Notes: a model not told the origin generated them from the letters alone. A DNA stretch of 64,000 bases from Acidobacteriota bacterium (GCA_029569255.1 JAKQUO010000008.1:124001-188000), one strand, 5' to 3'. Counted from the first letter of the stretch, positions 15,762 to 24,704 are shown. Made by a program: numbers and translations.

Positions 15762-16787
15762 ATGCCCGTTTCCTTCAAAGACCTCGGCCTCTCCAACACC
15801 AAGGACATGTTCCGGCGCGCCTTCGCCGGCCAGTACGCCGTCCCGGCCTACAATTTCAACAACATGGAGCAGCTCCAGGCCATCATCACGGCCTGCGTCG
15901 AGACCCGCTCGCCGGTCATCCTCCAGGTCTCGAGCGGGGCCCGCAAGTACGCCGACCAGACCCTCCTCCGCTACATGGCCGAGGGCGCCGTCCGCATGGC
16001 CCGGGAGATGGAGAAGGCCAAGGGCGCCGGCCAGGCCATCCCCATCACCCTCCACCTCGACCACGGCGACACCTTCGAGCTGGCCAAGTCCTGCATCGAC
16101 AACGGCTTCTCCTCGGTCATGATCGACGCCTCGCACCTCCCCTACGACGAGAACATCGCCCTGACCCGCCGGGTCGTGGACTACGCCCGGCCGCTCGACG
16201 TCTCCGTCGAGGGCGAGCTCGGCGTCCTGGCCGGGATCGAGGACGAGGTCCAGGCCGAGAAGTCGACCTACACCCGCCCCGACGAGGTCGTCGATTTCGT
16301 CAAGCGGACGGACGTCGACTCGCTGGCCATCTCCATCGGCACCTCCCACGGCGCCTACAAGTTCAAGCCCGAGCAGTGCACCCGGGACGCCCGCGGCGTC
16401 CTCGTCCCGCCGCCCCTGCGCTTCGACATCCTGGCCGAGATCGAGAAGCGGCTCCCCGGCTTCCCCATCGTCCTCCACGGCGCCTCGTCGGTCATCCAGG
16501 AGGCCGTGGCCACGATCAACGAGTTCGGCGGCAAGATGAAGGACGCCGTCGGAGTGCCCGAGGAGCAGCTGCGGCAGGCGGCCCGCTCGGCCGTCTGCAA
16601 GATCAACATCGACACCGACGGCCGCATGGTCATGACGGCCACGGTCCGCCGGGTCTTCGCCGAGCAGCCGGGCGAGTTCGACCCCCGCAAGTACCTCGGC
16701 CCGGCCCGCGCGGCCCTCGTCGAGATGTACAAGCGCAAGAACCGCGAGGTCCTCGGCTCGGCCGGCCGCTACGGGGCCGAGAGCTGA
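15762..16787 (+). CDS. fba: Class II fructose-bisphosphate aldolase
   Basis: 341 residues. Class II zinc-aldolase signatures are visible: the NFNNMEQ opening, LHLDHGD with the catalytic Asp and a zinc His, VSVEGELG, the second zinc His in GTSHGAYKF, and LHGASSV with the third, followed by KINIDTDGR that binds the phosphate. It splits fructose-1,6-bisphosphate into two trioses in glycolysis and gluconeogenesis. A GC-rich hairpin follows its stop. Related tagatose-bisphosphate aldolases share the fold, so sugar specificity is inferred. Confidence 0.92.
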   Translation: MPVSFKDLGLSNTKDMFRRAFAGQYAVPAYNFNNMEQLQAIITACVETRSPVILQVSSGARKYADQTLLRYMAEGAVRMAREMEKAKGAGQAIPITLHLDHGDTFELAKSCIDNGFSSVMIDASHLPYDENIALTRRVVDYARPLDVSVEGELGVLAGIEDEVQAEKSTYTRPDEVVDFVKRTDVDSLAISIGTSHGAYKFKPEQCTRDARGVLVPPPLRFDILAEIEKRLPGFPIVLHGASSVIQEAVATINEFGGKMKDAVGVPEEQLRQAARSAVCKINIDTDGRMVMTATVRRVFAEQPGEFDPRKYLGPARAALVEMYKRKNREVLGSAGRYGAES

Positions 16788-16788
16788 T

Positions 16789-16814
16789 CGCGGCCGGAGG
16801 CGCCGCCGGCCGCG
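16789..16814. terminator. GC hairpin between convergent genes
   Basis: CGCGGCCGG (16789-16797) pairs perfectly with CCGGCCGCG (16806-16814) across an 8-nt loop. It lies between the aldolase stop (16787) and the stop of the convergent membrane-protein gene (16837). There is no T-tract, so it is a weak terminator call and may act in both directions. Confidence 0.35.
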
Positions 16815-16836
16815 TCCGCGCCTCGGAAGTGACCGG

Positions 16837-17274
16837 CTACAGGATGAGCTTGCCGATCCCGGCGAGGAAGAGGATCGCCCCGAGCCCGAGGACGTACTTG
16901 AACGGGATGGCCAGCCCTTCCTTGACGTGGACGACCCACATGTCCCGGTCGTAGGCCGCGCCCGTTTCGTCGCGGTAGGTCTCCTTGATCTCCTCGACGA
17001 TCCGTTGGATCGTGTCGAGCTTGGCCTTGTGGCCGGCGACGGCGGCCCGGATCTCCTGCTTCTCCTGCGGCGTCAGGGTCCGCTCGAAGACCTTGTCCTG
17101 CTGGTAGAACCGGAGCGCCCCGTCCGTCTGGAGGAAAAAGACGACGAGCGGGAGGCCGGCGGCGATGAGCATCAGGAGAAGCCCCCGGCTGCGGCCGTTC
17201 CCCCGGCGCCGCGCGGCCGGCGGCGGAAGACGGGCGTCCCATTCGTCCTGCCTGGCGTCCTTCCGTGTCCGCAT
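16837..17274 (-). CDS. Small protein with two membrane segments and a helical loop
   Basis: 145 residues, family not recognised. A basic N-terminus of about 35 residues is followed by a transmembrane helix (GLLLMLIAAGLPLVVFFLQ), a charged helical region of about 60 residues, and a C-terminal membrane helix ending GIGKLIL. The start at 17274 has GAGGAGG upstream (plus-strand CCTCCTC at 17281-17287). It could be a periplasmic-loop or hairpin inner-membrane protein. Nothing nearby suggests a role. Confidence 0.7.
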   Translation of the reverse strand: MRTRKDARQDEWDARLPPPAARRRGNGRSRGLLLMLIAAGLPLVVFFLQTDGALRFYQQDKVFERTLTPQEKQEIRAAVAGHKAKLDTIQRIVEEIKETYRDETGAAYDRDMWVVHVKEGLAIPFKYVLGLGAILFLAGIGKLIL

Positions 17275-17331
17275 GGCCCACCTCCTCATGGGTTTTGTCG
17301 TGGCACGGGCGCAAAGGGCCCGAAACGGCCT

Positions 17332-17360
17332 TTGTCCCGGAGGGCCGGCAACGGTATAAT
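17332..17360 (+). promoter_or_regulatory. Promoter with TATAAT -10 box, probably leaderless
   Basis: TTGTCC (17332-17337) and TATAAT (17355-17360) with a 17-bp spacer. The ATG at 17368 is 7 nt after the -10 box. An ATG at 17359 overlaps the -10 box and is rejected. Confidence 0.65.
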
Positions 17361-17367
17361 GGCTCCC

Positions 17368-19086
17368 ATGACAGACAAGAGGACCTCCCGCCCGAGCTCT
17401 TCGCTCCCGGCCGTTCTGGCCTTCCTGGCCGTTCTGCCGCTCCTCGCCGGGTGCGCCGGCGAGCGGCCGACGGCCGCGGACACGGTCATCCTCAACGCCC
17501 GGGTCTACACGGTCGACGCCGCCGCGCCCTGGGCCGAGGCGGTGGCCGTCCGGGACGGCCGCATCCTGGCCGTGGGGACCACGAAAGACATCTCGCGCCA
17601 CAAAGGCAAGGACACCGAGGTCATCGACGCCGCGGGCCGCCTCGTCCTGCCCGGCATCGCCGACAGCCACGTCCACTTCGTCAGCGGCTCCTCGAACCTG
17701 GCCGCCGTCGACCTGGCCGGGGCCAAGACGGTCGAGGAGGTCCAGGCCCGGATCCGGGCCTTCGTCGCGGCCAATCCGCGGGCCGAATGGATCCAAGGCC
17801 GCGGCTGGATGTACCCCGTCTTCCCCGGCGACATGCCGGACAAGAGGATCCTCGACGAGATCGTCGCCGACCGCCCGGCCTGCATGCGCTGCGCCGACGG
17901 GCATTCGAGCTGGGTCAACAGCAAGGCGCTGGCGCTCGCCGGGATCACGCGCCGGACCGAAGACCCCGAGGGCGGCCGGATCGTCCGCGACGCGACGGGC
18001 GAGCCCACCGGAGCGCTGCTCGAAGCGGCCGGTCAGCTCGTCGCCCGGCTCATCCCCGAGCCGACGGCCGAGGAGAAACTGGCCTCGGTCCGCCAGGGGC
18101 TGAGGGAAGCGGCCCGGCTGGGCGTCGTCCGCGTCCACGGGCTGGGCGGCGAATTCGAGGACCTCGCCCTGTTCGAGAAGCTCCGCGACGAGGGGGCCCT
18201 GACCGCGCGGCTGACCGTGGCCATGTGGGTCGACGCGCCCGGCCCGACGGACGGGGATTGGAGGGCCTACGACGAGGCGCGGACCAGGTGCCGCGACGCG
18301 TGGCTGGCCGTCGACGGCGTCAAGCTCATGCTCGACGGCGTCATCGACTCCGGCACGGGGGCCATGCTCGATCCCTACGAGGGCCAAAAAGGCAACAGGG
18401 GCGAGCTCTTCTGGGCGCCCGAGGACTACAAGAAGGCGGTGGCGGCCTTCAACGCCAAGGGCATGCAGGTCTCGACCCACGCCATCGGCGACGCGGCCAT
18501 CCGCCTGAGCCTCGACGCCTACGAGGAGGGCCAGCGGGCGGCCGGCGGCCCCGACGTCCGCAACAAGATCGAGCACGCCGAGGCGATCGCCGCGAGCGAC
18601 ATCGCCCGCTTCGGCCGGCTGGGCGTCATCGGGAGCTTCCAGCCGCTCCACGCCGACCCCGACCCCGCCTGGATGGACAGCTGGATCCGGAACGTCGGGC
18701 CCGAAAGGGAGCGGCGGGCCTTCGCCTGGAAGGCCGTCCTCGACGGGGGCGGCCGGCTCGCCTTCGGCAGCGACTGGCCCGTGGTCACCCTCAGCCCCTG
18801 GCCGGGGATCCAGGTCGCCGTGACGCGGCAGGACCTCGAGGGCCGGCCCGAGGGCGGCTGGCTCCCCCAGCACAGGGTCACGCCGGCCGAAGCGGTCCAC
18901 GCCTACACCCTGGGCGGGGCCTACGCCATGCACCGGGAGAAGGACGAGGGCTCGATCGAGCCGGGCAAGCTGGCCGACCTGATCATGGTCTCACAGGACA
19001 TCTTCGCCATCGACCCGCACAGGATCGCCGAAACCAAAGTGCTGCTGACCATGGTCGGCGGCAAGATCGTCCACGACGCCCGCTGA
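17368..19086 (+). CDS. Metal-dependent amidohydrolase lipoprotein, YtcJ-like
   Basis: 572 residues with a lipobox (LPLLAGC). The amidohydrolase_3 pattern is clear: TVILNARVYTVD opening, the metal-binding HVH in GIADSHVHF, VDGVKLMLDG with the bridging Lys region, STHAIGDAA, KIEHAE, and FGSDWPV with the active-site Asp, then PGKLADLIM. It should hydrolyse an amide or ester outside the cytoplasm, with unknown substrate. An M20 hydrolase gene follows on the same strand after 101 bp. Confidence 0.85.
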   Translation: MTDKRTSRPSSSLPAVLAFLAVLPLLAGCAGERPTAADTVILNARVYTVDAAAPWAEAVAVRDGRILAVGTTKDISRHKGKDTEVIDAAGRLVLPGIADSHVHFVSGSSNLAAVDLAGAKTVEEVQARIRAFVAANPRAEWIQGRGWMYPVFPGDMPDKRILDEIVADRPACMRCADGHSSWVNSKALALAGITRRTEDPEGGRIVRDATGEPTGALLEAAGQLVARLIPEPTAEEKLASVRQGLREAARLGVVRVHGLGGEFEDLALFEKLRDEGALTARLTVAMWVDAPGPTDGDWRAYDEARTRCRDAWLAVDGVKLMLDGVIDSGTGAMLDPYEGQKGNRGELFWAPEDYKKAVAAFNAKGMQVSTHAIGDAAIRLSLDAYEEGQRAAGGPDVRNKIEHAEAIAASDIARFGRLGVIGSFQPLHADPDPAWMDSWIRNVGPERERRAFAWKAVLDGGGRLAFGSDWPVVTLSPWPGIQVAVTRQDLEGRPEGGWLPQHRVTPAEAVHAYTLGGAYAMHREKDEGSIEPGKLADLIMVSQDIFAIDPHRIAETKVLLTMVGGKIVHDAR

Positions 19087-19187
19087 GGCCCGAGGGGATG
19101 GCGCCGGGGGCCCGCGGAAGTTGACAGGGCCTTCCGATTTCTATTAAAAGGGGCTCTCACAATGTCCGCGTCAAAGGACGGTGGCCC

Positions 19188-20642
19188 ATGAGATCACGCT
19201 TCACGCGCATCGCGTTCGCCGTCGCCGCCGTGGGGCTGTTCGTTCCGTTGGCGCCCGGCGCCCAGGTCAAGACGTCTATCAAGAAGAAGGAGGAGGCCGT
19301 CGCCTCCGTCGAGAAACACAAGGCCGAGATCGTCGCCCTCAGCGACCTGATCTGGGGCTTCGCCGAAGTGGCCCTCGAGGAGGTCCGCTCGGCCAAGGCG
19401 CTGGCGGACTTCGCCGAGGCCGAGGGCTTCACGGTCGAGCGCGGCGTCGCCGGGCTGCCGACCGCGTTCGTGGCCAGCTACGGCCGGGGCCGGCCGGTCA
19501 TCGGCGTCCTCGGCGAGTACGACGCCCTGCCGGGGCTGTCGCAGAAGCCCCGGAGCGCCAAGGAGGCCCTCGAGCCCGGCGCGCCCGGCCACGGCTGCGG
19601 CCACAACCTGCTCGGCGCGGCGGCCCTGGGCGCGGCCCTGGCCGTCAAGGACCTCATGGCCGCGGGCAAGCTCGAGGGGACCGTCCGCTTCTACGGCACG
19701 CCCGCCGAGGAGCGGGTCGGCGGCAAGGTCTACATGGTCCGGGAAGGGCTGTTCAAGGACCTCGACGTCTGCCTGAACTGGCACCCCGGCGACAAGACGG
19801 AGGTCGCCGTCAACAGCTCCCAGGCCATCGTCGAGTTCATCGCCGAGTTCAGCGGCCGGACCGCCCACGCGGCCGCCGACCCCTGGAACGGCCGCAGCGC
19901 CGTGGCCGCCCTGGAGATGTTCACGGCGGGCCTGAACCGCATGCGGGAGTTCGTCAAGCCCACGGTCCGGATGCACTACTCGATCGTCAAGGGCGGCGAC
20001 GTCCCGAACGTCGTGCCGGCCTACGCCCGGCTCTGGGGCTGGCTCCGCGATTCGAAGGGGTCGGGGGCCGAGCAGCTCCTGGCCCGGGCCCGCAGGATCG
20101 CCGAGGGCGCGGCGCTCATGACCGATACCGAGGCCACGATCACGGTCCAGGGCGGCGACTGGGAGACGCTGGTCAACCTGGCCGGGGCGAAAATCGTCCA
20201 CGCCAACCTCGAACGGCTCGGCCCGGTCCCGTTCACGCCGGAAGAGCAGGCGTTCGCCAAGGAGATCCAGCGGGCCACGGGCGTCGAGCCGGAGGGCCTC
20301 GACGGCCGGGTCCGGCCCTGGGCCGCGCCGAAGCCCGATCCCGACGGCGGCTCGACGGACGTCGGCGACGTCAGCTGGGTCGTGCCCATGCTGGGGCTCA
20401 ACGTCACCACGGCGCCCCTCGACGCTCCCTGGCACGCCTGGCCGGTGGTGGCCTGCTCCGGGATGTCCATCGGGCACAAGGGGCTCGTCTACGCCGCCAA
20501 GGCGATGGCGGCGACCATGGTCGACCTCTACGAGGACCCCAAGGCCGTCCAGGCCATCCGGGCCGAGTTCGAGGAGAAGACCAAGGGCGTCGTCTACAGG
20601 CCCTTCATCCCGGACGGCCCGCCGCCCCTGCCGAAGCGCTGA
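19188..20642 (+). CDS. Exported M20D amidohydrolase, AbgB-like
   Basis: 484 residues with a signal peptide ending near APGAQ. The M20 features are present: GVLGEYDALPG, the metal-binding APGHGCGHNLLG, TPAEERVGGK with the catalytic Glu, and GRTAHAAADPWNGRSA in the dimerisation domain. It is closest in layout to AbgB-type p-aminobenzoyl-glutamate hydrolases and indole-amino-acid hydrolases. TTGACA at 19121-19126 may be a -35 box with TATTAA (19142-19147) as a poorly spaced -10 box. Confidence 0.85.
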   Translation: MRSRFTRIAFAVAAVGLFVPLAPGAQVKTSIKKKEEAVASVEKHKAEIVALSDLIWGFAEVALEEVRSAKALADFAEAEGFTVERGVAGLPTAFVASYGRGRPVIGVLGEYDALPGLSQKPRSAKEALEPGAPGHGCGHNLLGAAALGAALAVKDLMAAGKLEGTVRFYGTPAEERVGGKVYMVREGLFKDLDVCLNWHPGDKTEVAVNSSQAIVEFIAEFSGRTAHAAADPWNGRSAVAALEMFTAGLNRMREFVKPTVRMHYSIVKGGDVPNVVPAYARLWGWLRDSKGSGAEQLLARARRIAEGAALMTDTEATITVQGGDWETLVNLAGAKIVHANLERLGPVPFTPEEQAFAKEIQRATGVEPEGLDGRVRPWAAPKPDPDGGSTDVGDVSWVVPMLGLNVTTAPLDAPWHAWPVVACSGMSIGHKGLVYAAKAMAATMVDLYEDPKAVQAIRAEFEEKTKGVVYRPFIPDGPPPLPKR

Positions 20643-20702
20643 GCCGCGCCGCCGCGGGCGTACGGGGCAAGCCGCGCCGAAGGGGAAACGGGGTTATTTC
20701 GG

Positions 20703-20778
<76 letters not shown>

Positions 20779-20945
20779 ACCGGGGAGAATCTCTGAGGCC
20801 GTCTTGGGCTTCAAAGACTGGCGGATTATAGCAGAACGGCGCTGGGCGTTCAACTCCTTTCCTGCCGCTCCTTTCCTGCCGCCGGGGCCCCCGGGAAAGC
20901 GGATTGACGGCCTTTTGAGCCTGTGCGAATATAGGTCCGGCTGCC

Positions 20946-21161
20946 ATGCGAACCGATGACAGGGACCCGGAATCCGTCGACGACGAGATGGCGGCCGTTT
21001 TCAGAGGCAAGACGCCTGTCGAGCGGCTTCGCGTCGCGTTCGGGCTATGGACCTCCACCAGGGCCATGCTCGAAAGGCTCCTCCGGTCCCAGCACCCCGA
21101 CTGGGACGACCGAACCGTCAAGGGGGAAGTCGCGCGAAGGATGTCCCATGGAACAGGATGA
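20946..21161 (+). CDS. Small 71-residue protein paired with a nucleotidyltransferase
   Basis: 71 residues. The middle carries TPVERLRVAFGLWTSTRAML and then RSQHPDWDDRTVKGEVARRM, a helical small-protein pattern. Its 3' end overlaps the next gene by 14 nt, so the two are translationally coupled. Possible -35 TTGACG at 20904-20909 and -10 GAATAT at 20927-20932. It may be a partner or antitoxin-like protein for the nucleotidyltransferase; this is inference from gene order only. Confidence 0.7.
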   Translation: MRTDDRDPESVDDEMAAVFRGKTPVERLRVAFGLWTSTRAMLERLLRSQHPDWDDRTVKGEVARRMSHGTG

Positions 21162-21714
21162 GCTCCTGAGACATGCCGCGCGCTGCTTTGTCGAACACGG
21201 CATCCGCTATTTCGTGACCGGCGCCGTCGCCGCCATCGCCTACGGCGAGCCGAGGCTGACGAACGATATCGATGTCGTGGCCGATCTCGACGAAGACAAG
21301 ATCCCCCGGCTCAAGAGCTGTTATCCGGCCGAGGAATTTTATTTCGACGAAGGATCCGCCGGGCGGGCCGTCCGAACCAGGTCCAAATTCAACATCATCC
21401 ATCCCGGCTCCGGCCTGAAGATCGACATCATGATCGCCCGGGGAGACGAGTTCGATCAGAGTCGCTTCAGGCGGGTGCGTCGGCTCAAGCCCCTCGAAGA
21501 CACCGAAGTCGATTTCGCCTCGCCGGAGGACGTGATCCTGAAGAAATTGGACTTTTATCGGCGGGGAGGCTCCGACAAGCACCTCCGCGATATCGCCGGC
21601 ATCCTTAAGATCTCGGCGGACATCATCGATCTCGCCTATATCGAGGTTTGGGCCCGGACGCTGGGCCTCGAAGAGTTATGGGCCTCAGTGTCGCAGAAGG
21701 CGCGGGGATCCTAA
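21148..21714 (+). CDS. DUF6036-type nucleotidyltransferase-fold protein
   Basis: 188 residues, cytoplasmic. The nucleotidyltransferase core is visible: YFVTGAVAAIAYGEPRLTNDIDVVADL, with the GA and D-I-D metal-binding pattern, then LKIDIMIA carrying a third Asp. FASPEDVILKKLDFYR and SDKHLRDIAGIL follow, as in DUF6036/AbiEii-like proteins. It overlaps the small protein upstream. Such proteins occur in toxin-antitoxin or defence-like pairs, but also alone; the role is not known. Confidence 0.8.
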   Translation: MEQDELLRHAARCFVEHGIRYFVTGAVAAIAYGEPRLTNDIDVVADLDEDKIPRLKSCYPAEEFYFDEGSAGRAVRTRSKFNIIHPGSGLKIDIMIARGDEFDQSRFRRVRRLKPLEDTEVDFASPEDVILKKLDFYRRGGSDKHLRDIAGILKISADIIDLAYIEVWARTLGLEELWASVSQKARGS

Positions 21715-21779
21715 CTTATCTTCAGCCTCACGAGCTCCTGGGGGCGATCCAAGAAGAGCCGGTCGCGATCCTTTCCGCC

Positions 21780-22976
21780 CTAAGATCGCTGCTTCTCGAT
21801 GATCCCGTACTCGTAGAACTGGACGCCGCGGTCGCGGTCGAGGAGGAAGAGGCGGTCCCCCCGGATCCAGATCCCGTCCACGAAATGGGTCAGCGGGATC
21901 GCCCCGAGCAGGACGCCGTCCGGGGCGAAGACCTCGAGCTTGTACATATCGGTTGTGCGGAGGTCCGTGTCGCCGACGACCTTCCGGGTCGAACCGCCGT
22001 TGACCGAGCCGGAGACCATGATGGCGACCTCTTCCTCTTTCCTGATCTGCCTGTCCCGGGTCACGACCCAGATCCGCCCCTTGCCGTCGGCGGCGAGGGC
22101 GTCCGTCACGCGGTTCAGCTTGGGCGCGAAGAAGCGGGTGCTGTTCGCCGTGACCTCCTGCCGGCCCTTCTCGATGAGCTTGGTCGAATAGTTGAGCTCA
22201 CGGTCGGCCCTCCAGAGCAGCCGGCCCTCTGGCGAATACCGCTCGACCCGGTTCTGATAGACGAAGCACAGGATGATGTGGTCCTCCGCGTCGACCTCGA
22301 AGTAGCAGGAATTCCCGATCCTGTTGGTCATCTCGTCGCCATAGTCGAATGGCTCGCCGAACTCCGCGATGACCTCGAGGTCCGGCCCCAGGAGCTTGAC
22401 GAGCTTGGGCTGGGCCTCCTCCTTGGCGACGTTGCCCATCCCGAAGGTGACGGCGGCCCGGGCCGCGACCGGTCCGGAGCCGAGGAGCCGCATCCGGTCG
22501 ATCCGGAGCTTGGTGATGGGCGTCGTCTTGAGGACTTCCCAACCCGGAGAGAACACCTGGATCCTTCTTTGCGCGGAATCCAGGACATGGAAGTTCCCCG
22601 GGCGATCGATGCAGATCGAGTTCAGGCTCTCGAACTCGCCCGGACCTTGGCCTCGCCGGCCGACGGTCCGGACGTACTTGCCGTCAGGGCCGAACACCTG
22701 GATGCGCTGGTTGCCGCTGTCGAGGATGAGGAGGTTGCCGGCGGCGTCCACGGCCATGTCGAAGGGCGAATCGAAAGCCAGATTGTCGTCTTCCGTATCG
22801 ACGTTCCCGATCGTCCGGACGAGTTCGACGGCGAGCTTGGGGGCCTCGCCCCACACGCCGCCCTTCTCGTTGTGAACGACGCGGACGCCGTCGACGGTCT
22901 CGATCCGCTGGGCCGAGGCGATGGTGGAGATGATCAAAAGCAAGGAGAATGACGAACACAAGGCCTTCCGTGTCAT
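21780..22976 (-). CDS. Exported 6-bladed beta-propeller (NHL-like) protein
   Basis: 398 residues. The start at 22976 follows GGAAGG, and the upstream in-frame ATG at 23003 is rejected because it overlaps a TATAAT (minus strand, 23007-23002). A signal peptide ends IASAQ. NHL-type blades are visible (FDMAVDAAGNLLILDSGNQRI, SICIDRPGNFHVLDSAQRRI, FEVDAEDHIILCFVYQNRV). Such propellers in this group are envelope proteins of unknown ligand. It is convergent with the nucleotidyltransferase gene. Confidence 0.8.
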   Translation of the reverse strand: MTRKALCSSFSLLLIISTIASAQRIETVDGVRVVHNEKGGVWGEAPKLAVELVRTIGNVDTEDDNLAFDSPFDMAVDAAGNLLILDSGNQRIQVFGPDGKYVRTVGRRGQGPGEFESLNSICIDRPGNFHVLDSAQRRIQVFSPGWEVLKTTPITKLRIDRMRLLGSGPVAARAAVTFGMGNVAKEEAQPKLVKLLGPDLEVIAEFGEPFDYGDEMTNRIGNSCYFEVDAEDHIILCFVYQNRVERYSPEGRLLWRADRELNYSTKLIEKGRQEVTANSTRFFAPKLNRVTDALAADGKGRIWVVTRDRQIRKEEEVAIMVSGSVNGGSTRKVVGDTDLRTTDMYKLEVFAPDGVLLGAIPLTHFVDGIWIRGDRLFLLDRDRGVQFYEYGIIEKQRS

Positions 22977-23051
22977 GGACCTTCCTTCTCGTGACGAGGT
23001 CATTATACTCCGATTGACCGGGCGGCGGGCGCTATGGTAAGTAGGAGGCGA

Positions 23052-23186
23052 GGGACATGATACCCGTTTCCCAATTTGTTCTAATCGACTTCTGTGAGAT
23101 GCCCTTTATCAGAGAGCCATCTTTGCTGTCGTGGCACCGGCTCGTTTTGCTGAACAGGGAAAATGGGGAAACGGGTATCATGTCCC
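23052..23186. repeat. Long inverted repeat element with GGGACATG arms
   Basis: The left arm (23052-23072) and right arm (23166-23186) are perfect reverse complements over 21 bp, beginning GGGACATGATACCC, and continue with further near-matches inward. The loop is about 93 nt. It has the look of a complete REP-associated or MITE-like unit. It sits between the divergent propeller and nitroreductase genes, ending about 6 bp before the ribosome binding site of the latter. Confidence 0.85.
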
Positions 23187-23203
23187 CCATTTAGGAGCGG
23201 AAG

Positions 23204-23716
23204 ATGAACTTTCAAGCCCTGATCAACGCCCGTTACAGCGTCCGCGCCTACAAGCCCGAGCCGGTCCCCCGGGAGAAGCTCGACCGCGTCCTCGAGGCGG
23301 CCCGGCTGGCCCCGACGGCGGCCAACCGCCAGCCCTTCCGGGTCATCGTCGTCGAGCCCAAGGGCCGGGAGAAGGAGCTGTCGCGGATCTATCCGCGAAA
23401 ATGGTTCGTCCAGGCCCCGGTCCTCCTCGCCGTCGTGGCCGTGCCGTCGGAAGGCTGGGTCCGGAAGTACGACGGCTGGAACGCGGCCGAGGTCGACGCG
23501 ACGATCGTCATGAGCCACATCGTCCTGGCCGCGACCGAGGAGGGGCTGGGCACGTGCTGGGTCGGGGCCTTCGACCCCGCCGCGGCCCGCGAGGTCCTGG
23601 GCCTGCCGCCGGAGGTCGTCCCCGCGGCCTTCGCGCCGCTCGGCTATCCCGCCGACGCGGCCGCGCCCAAGCGCCGCCGCCGGCTGGCCGAGCTCGTCCG
23701 CCGCGATCGCTGGTAG
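23204..23716 (+). CDS. Nitroreductase-family flavoprotein
   Basis: 170 residues, cytoplasmic. The nitroreductase signature is present at the N-terminus (RYSVRAYKPEPV, RLAPTAANRQPFRVIVV) and the C-terminal GLGTCWVGAF with PLGYP. It would bind FMN and reduce nitro or quinone-like compounds with NAD(P)H. It is short for the family but contains both FMN-binding ends. A palindromic element lies just upstream, and a MerR-type regulator just downstream could control it, though the operator seen belongs to the regulator itself. Confidence 0.87.
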   Translation: MNFQALINARYSVRAYKPEPVPREKLDRVLEAARLAPTAANRQPFRVIVVEPKGREKELSRIYPRKWFVQAPVLLAVVAVPSEGWVRKYDGWNAAEVDATIVMSHIVLAATEEGLGTCWVGAFDPAAAREVLGLPPEVVPAAFAPLGYPADAAAPKRRRRLAELVRRDRW

Positions 23717-23753
23717 GGTTTTCCGGCGACATCGCCTTTCTTTCTTTTTCCCC

Positions 23754-23784
23754 TTGACTCTGACGTTGCGTCATGGCGCACAAT
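23754..23784 (+). promoter_or_regulatory. MerR-type promoter and operator
   Basis: TTGACT (23754-23759) and CACAAT (23779-23784) are 19 bp apart, the long spacer typical of MerR-activated promoters. The spacer holds the dyad TGACG-TTG-CGTCA (23761-23773). It directly precedes the MerR-family gene, which points to autoregulation by DNA distortion. Confidence 0.7.
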
Positions 23785-23802
23785 GGAGGCGTGGATACGG
23801 CC

Positions 23803-24567
23803 ATGAAAAAGACAGGCTACCTCATCGGGGAGTTCGCCGAGCTGACCCGGGTGACGGTCCGGACCCTCCACTACTACGACCAGATCGGCCTGCTCGAGCC
23901 CGGCTTCGAGCGGTCGAACGGCTACCGCGTCTACACGGACGCCGACCTGCTCAAGCTCCAGCAGATCGTCACCCTGAAGTTCATGGGCTTCTCCCTCGAG
24001 GAAATACGCCGCCTGCTCGAGAGCAAGGGTTACGAGGCGGTCAAGGCCCTCAAGGTCCAGGCCGCCGCGGTCAGGGACGAGATCGTCAGGCTCCGCGAGG
24101 CCTCTCGGGCCATCGGCCAAGTCCTCCTCCGCCTGGAGAGAGACGGCCGCATCCACAAGCGGAAACTCCTCAAGATCATGGAGGTCATCCAAATGGACGA
24201 AGACGCCAAGAAAGCCTGGCACGAGAAGTTCTACACGGAGGAAGAGCTCGGGAAGTTCCGGGAGCTCGGCAAGAAGTACGCGCCGGAGGACATGGCCGCC
24301 TACCAGAAACGCTGGGAGGCCCTCGTCGCCGAGGTCAAGGCCCGCATCGAGCTCGACCCGGCGAGCGACGAGGCCCAGGACCTGGGCCGGCGCTGGGCAT
24401 CGCTCTTCGACGAGGCCTACGGCGGCCGGCCGGACCTCGAGGCCCTGATCGCCAAAGCCTACCGCGCCGGCGCCATCCCCAAGGACCACAACATGATAGC
24501 GCCGGAGGTTTGGGGCTTCATCAGGAGGGTCCACGCCGCCGCGAAACGAGCCTCGCGGCGGACATAA
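23803..24567 (+). CDS. MerR-family regulator with TipAS-like ligand domain
   Basis: 254 residues from ATG 23803. The N-terminal winged helix reads YLIGEFAELTRVTVRTLHYYDQIGLL and NGYRVYTDADLL, followed by a dimerisation coiled coil (to about residue 120). The C-terminal part resembles the TipAS antibiotic-binding domain (AWHEKFYTEEEL, YQKRWEALVAEV, RRWASLFDEAYGG). It probably senses a small drug-like molecule. A GTG at 23791 lies 6 nt after the -10 box and would give a leaderless start four residues longer; both starts are possible. Confidence 0.85.
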   Translation: MKKTGYLIGEFAELTRVTVRTLHYYDQIGLLEPGFERSNGYRVYTDADLLKLQQIVTLKFMGFSLEEIRRLLESKGYEAVKALKVQAAAVRDEIVRLREASRAIGQVLLRLERDGRIHKRKLLKIMEVIQMDEDAKKAWHEKFYTEEELGKFRELGKKYAPEDMAAYQKRWEALVAEVKARIELDPASDEAQDLGRRWASLFDEAYGGRPDLEALIAKAYRAGAIPKDHNMIAPEVWGFIRRVHAAAKRASRRT

Positions 24568-24704
24568 CCCGTCCGGCGGAAGACGCGTATCGAGATGAGA
24601 GGCGACCCGGCCGCTTTACTCGGCCGGGATTTCCCATTATAGTGGAACACGCGTCGAGGCCCCCCGGGCGACCGGGAAAGGGCGCCGACGCAGGGAGGTC
24701 CGTC

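Noticed and set aside
16837-18933. 698-codon minus-strand frame opposite the amidohydrolase
   Set aside because: Only its last 145 codons form a believable protein (start 17274). The rest is the antisense of a gene with full amidohydrolase motifs.
22977-23003. Upstream ATG for the beta-propeller gene
   Set aside because: It overlaps a TATAAT box; the ATG at 22976 has a ribosome binding site and begins a normal signal peptide.
23131-23151. TGGCAC followed by TTGC as a second sigma-54 promoter
   Set aside because: The spacing between GG and GC is 14 bp instead of the required 10.
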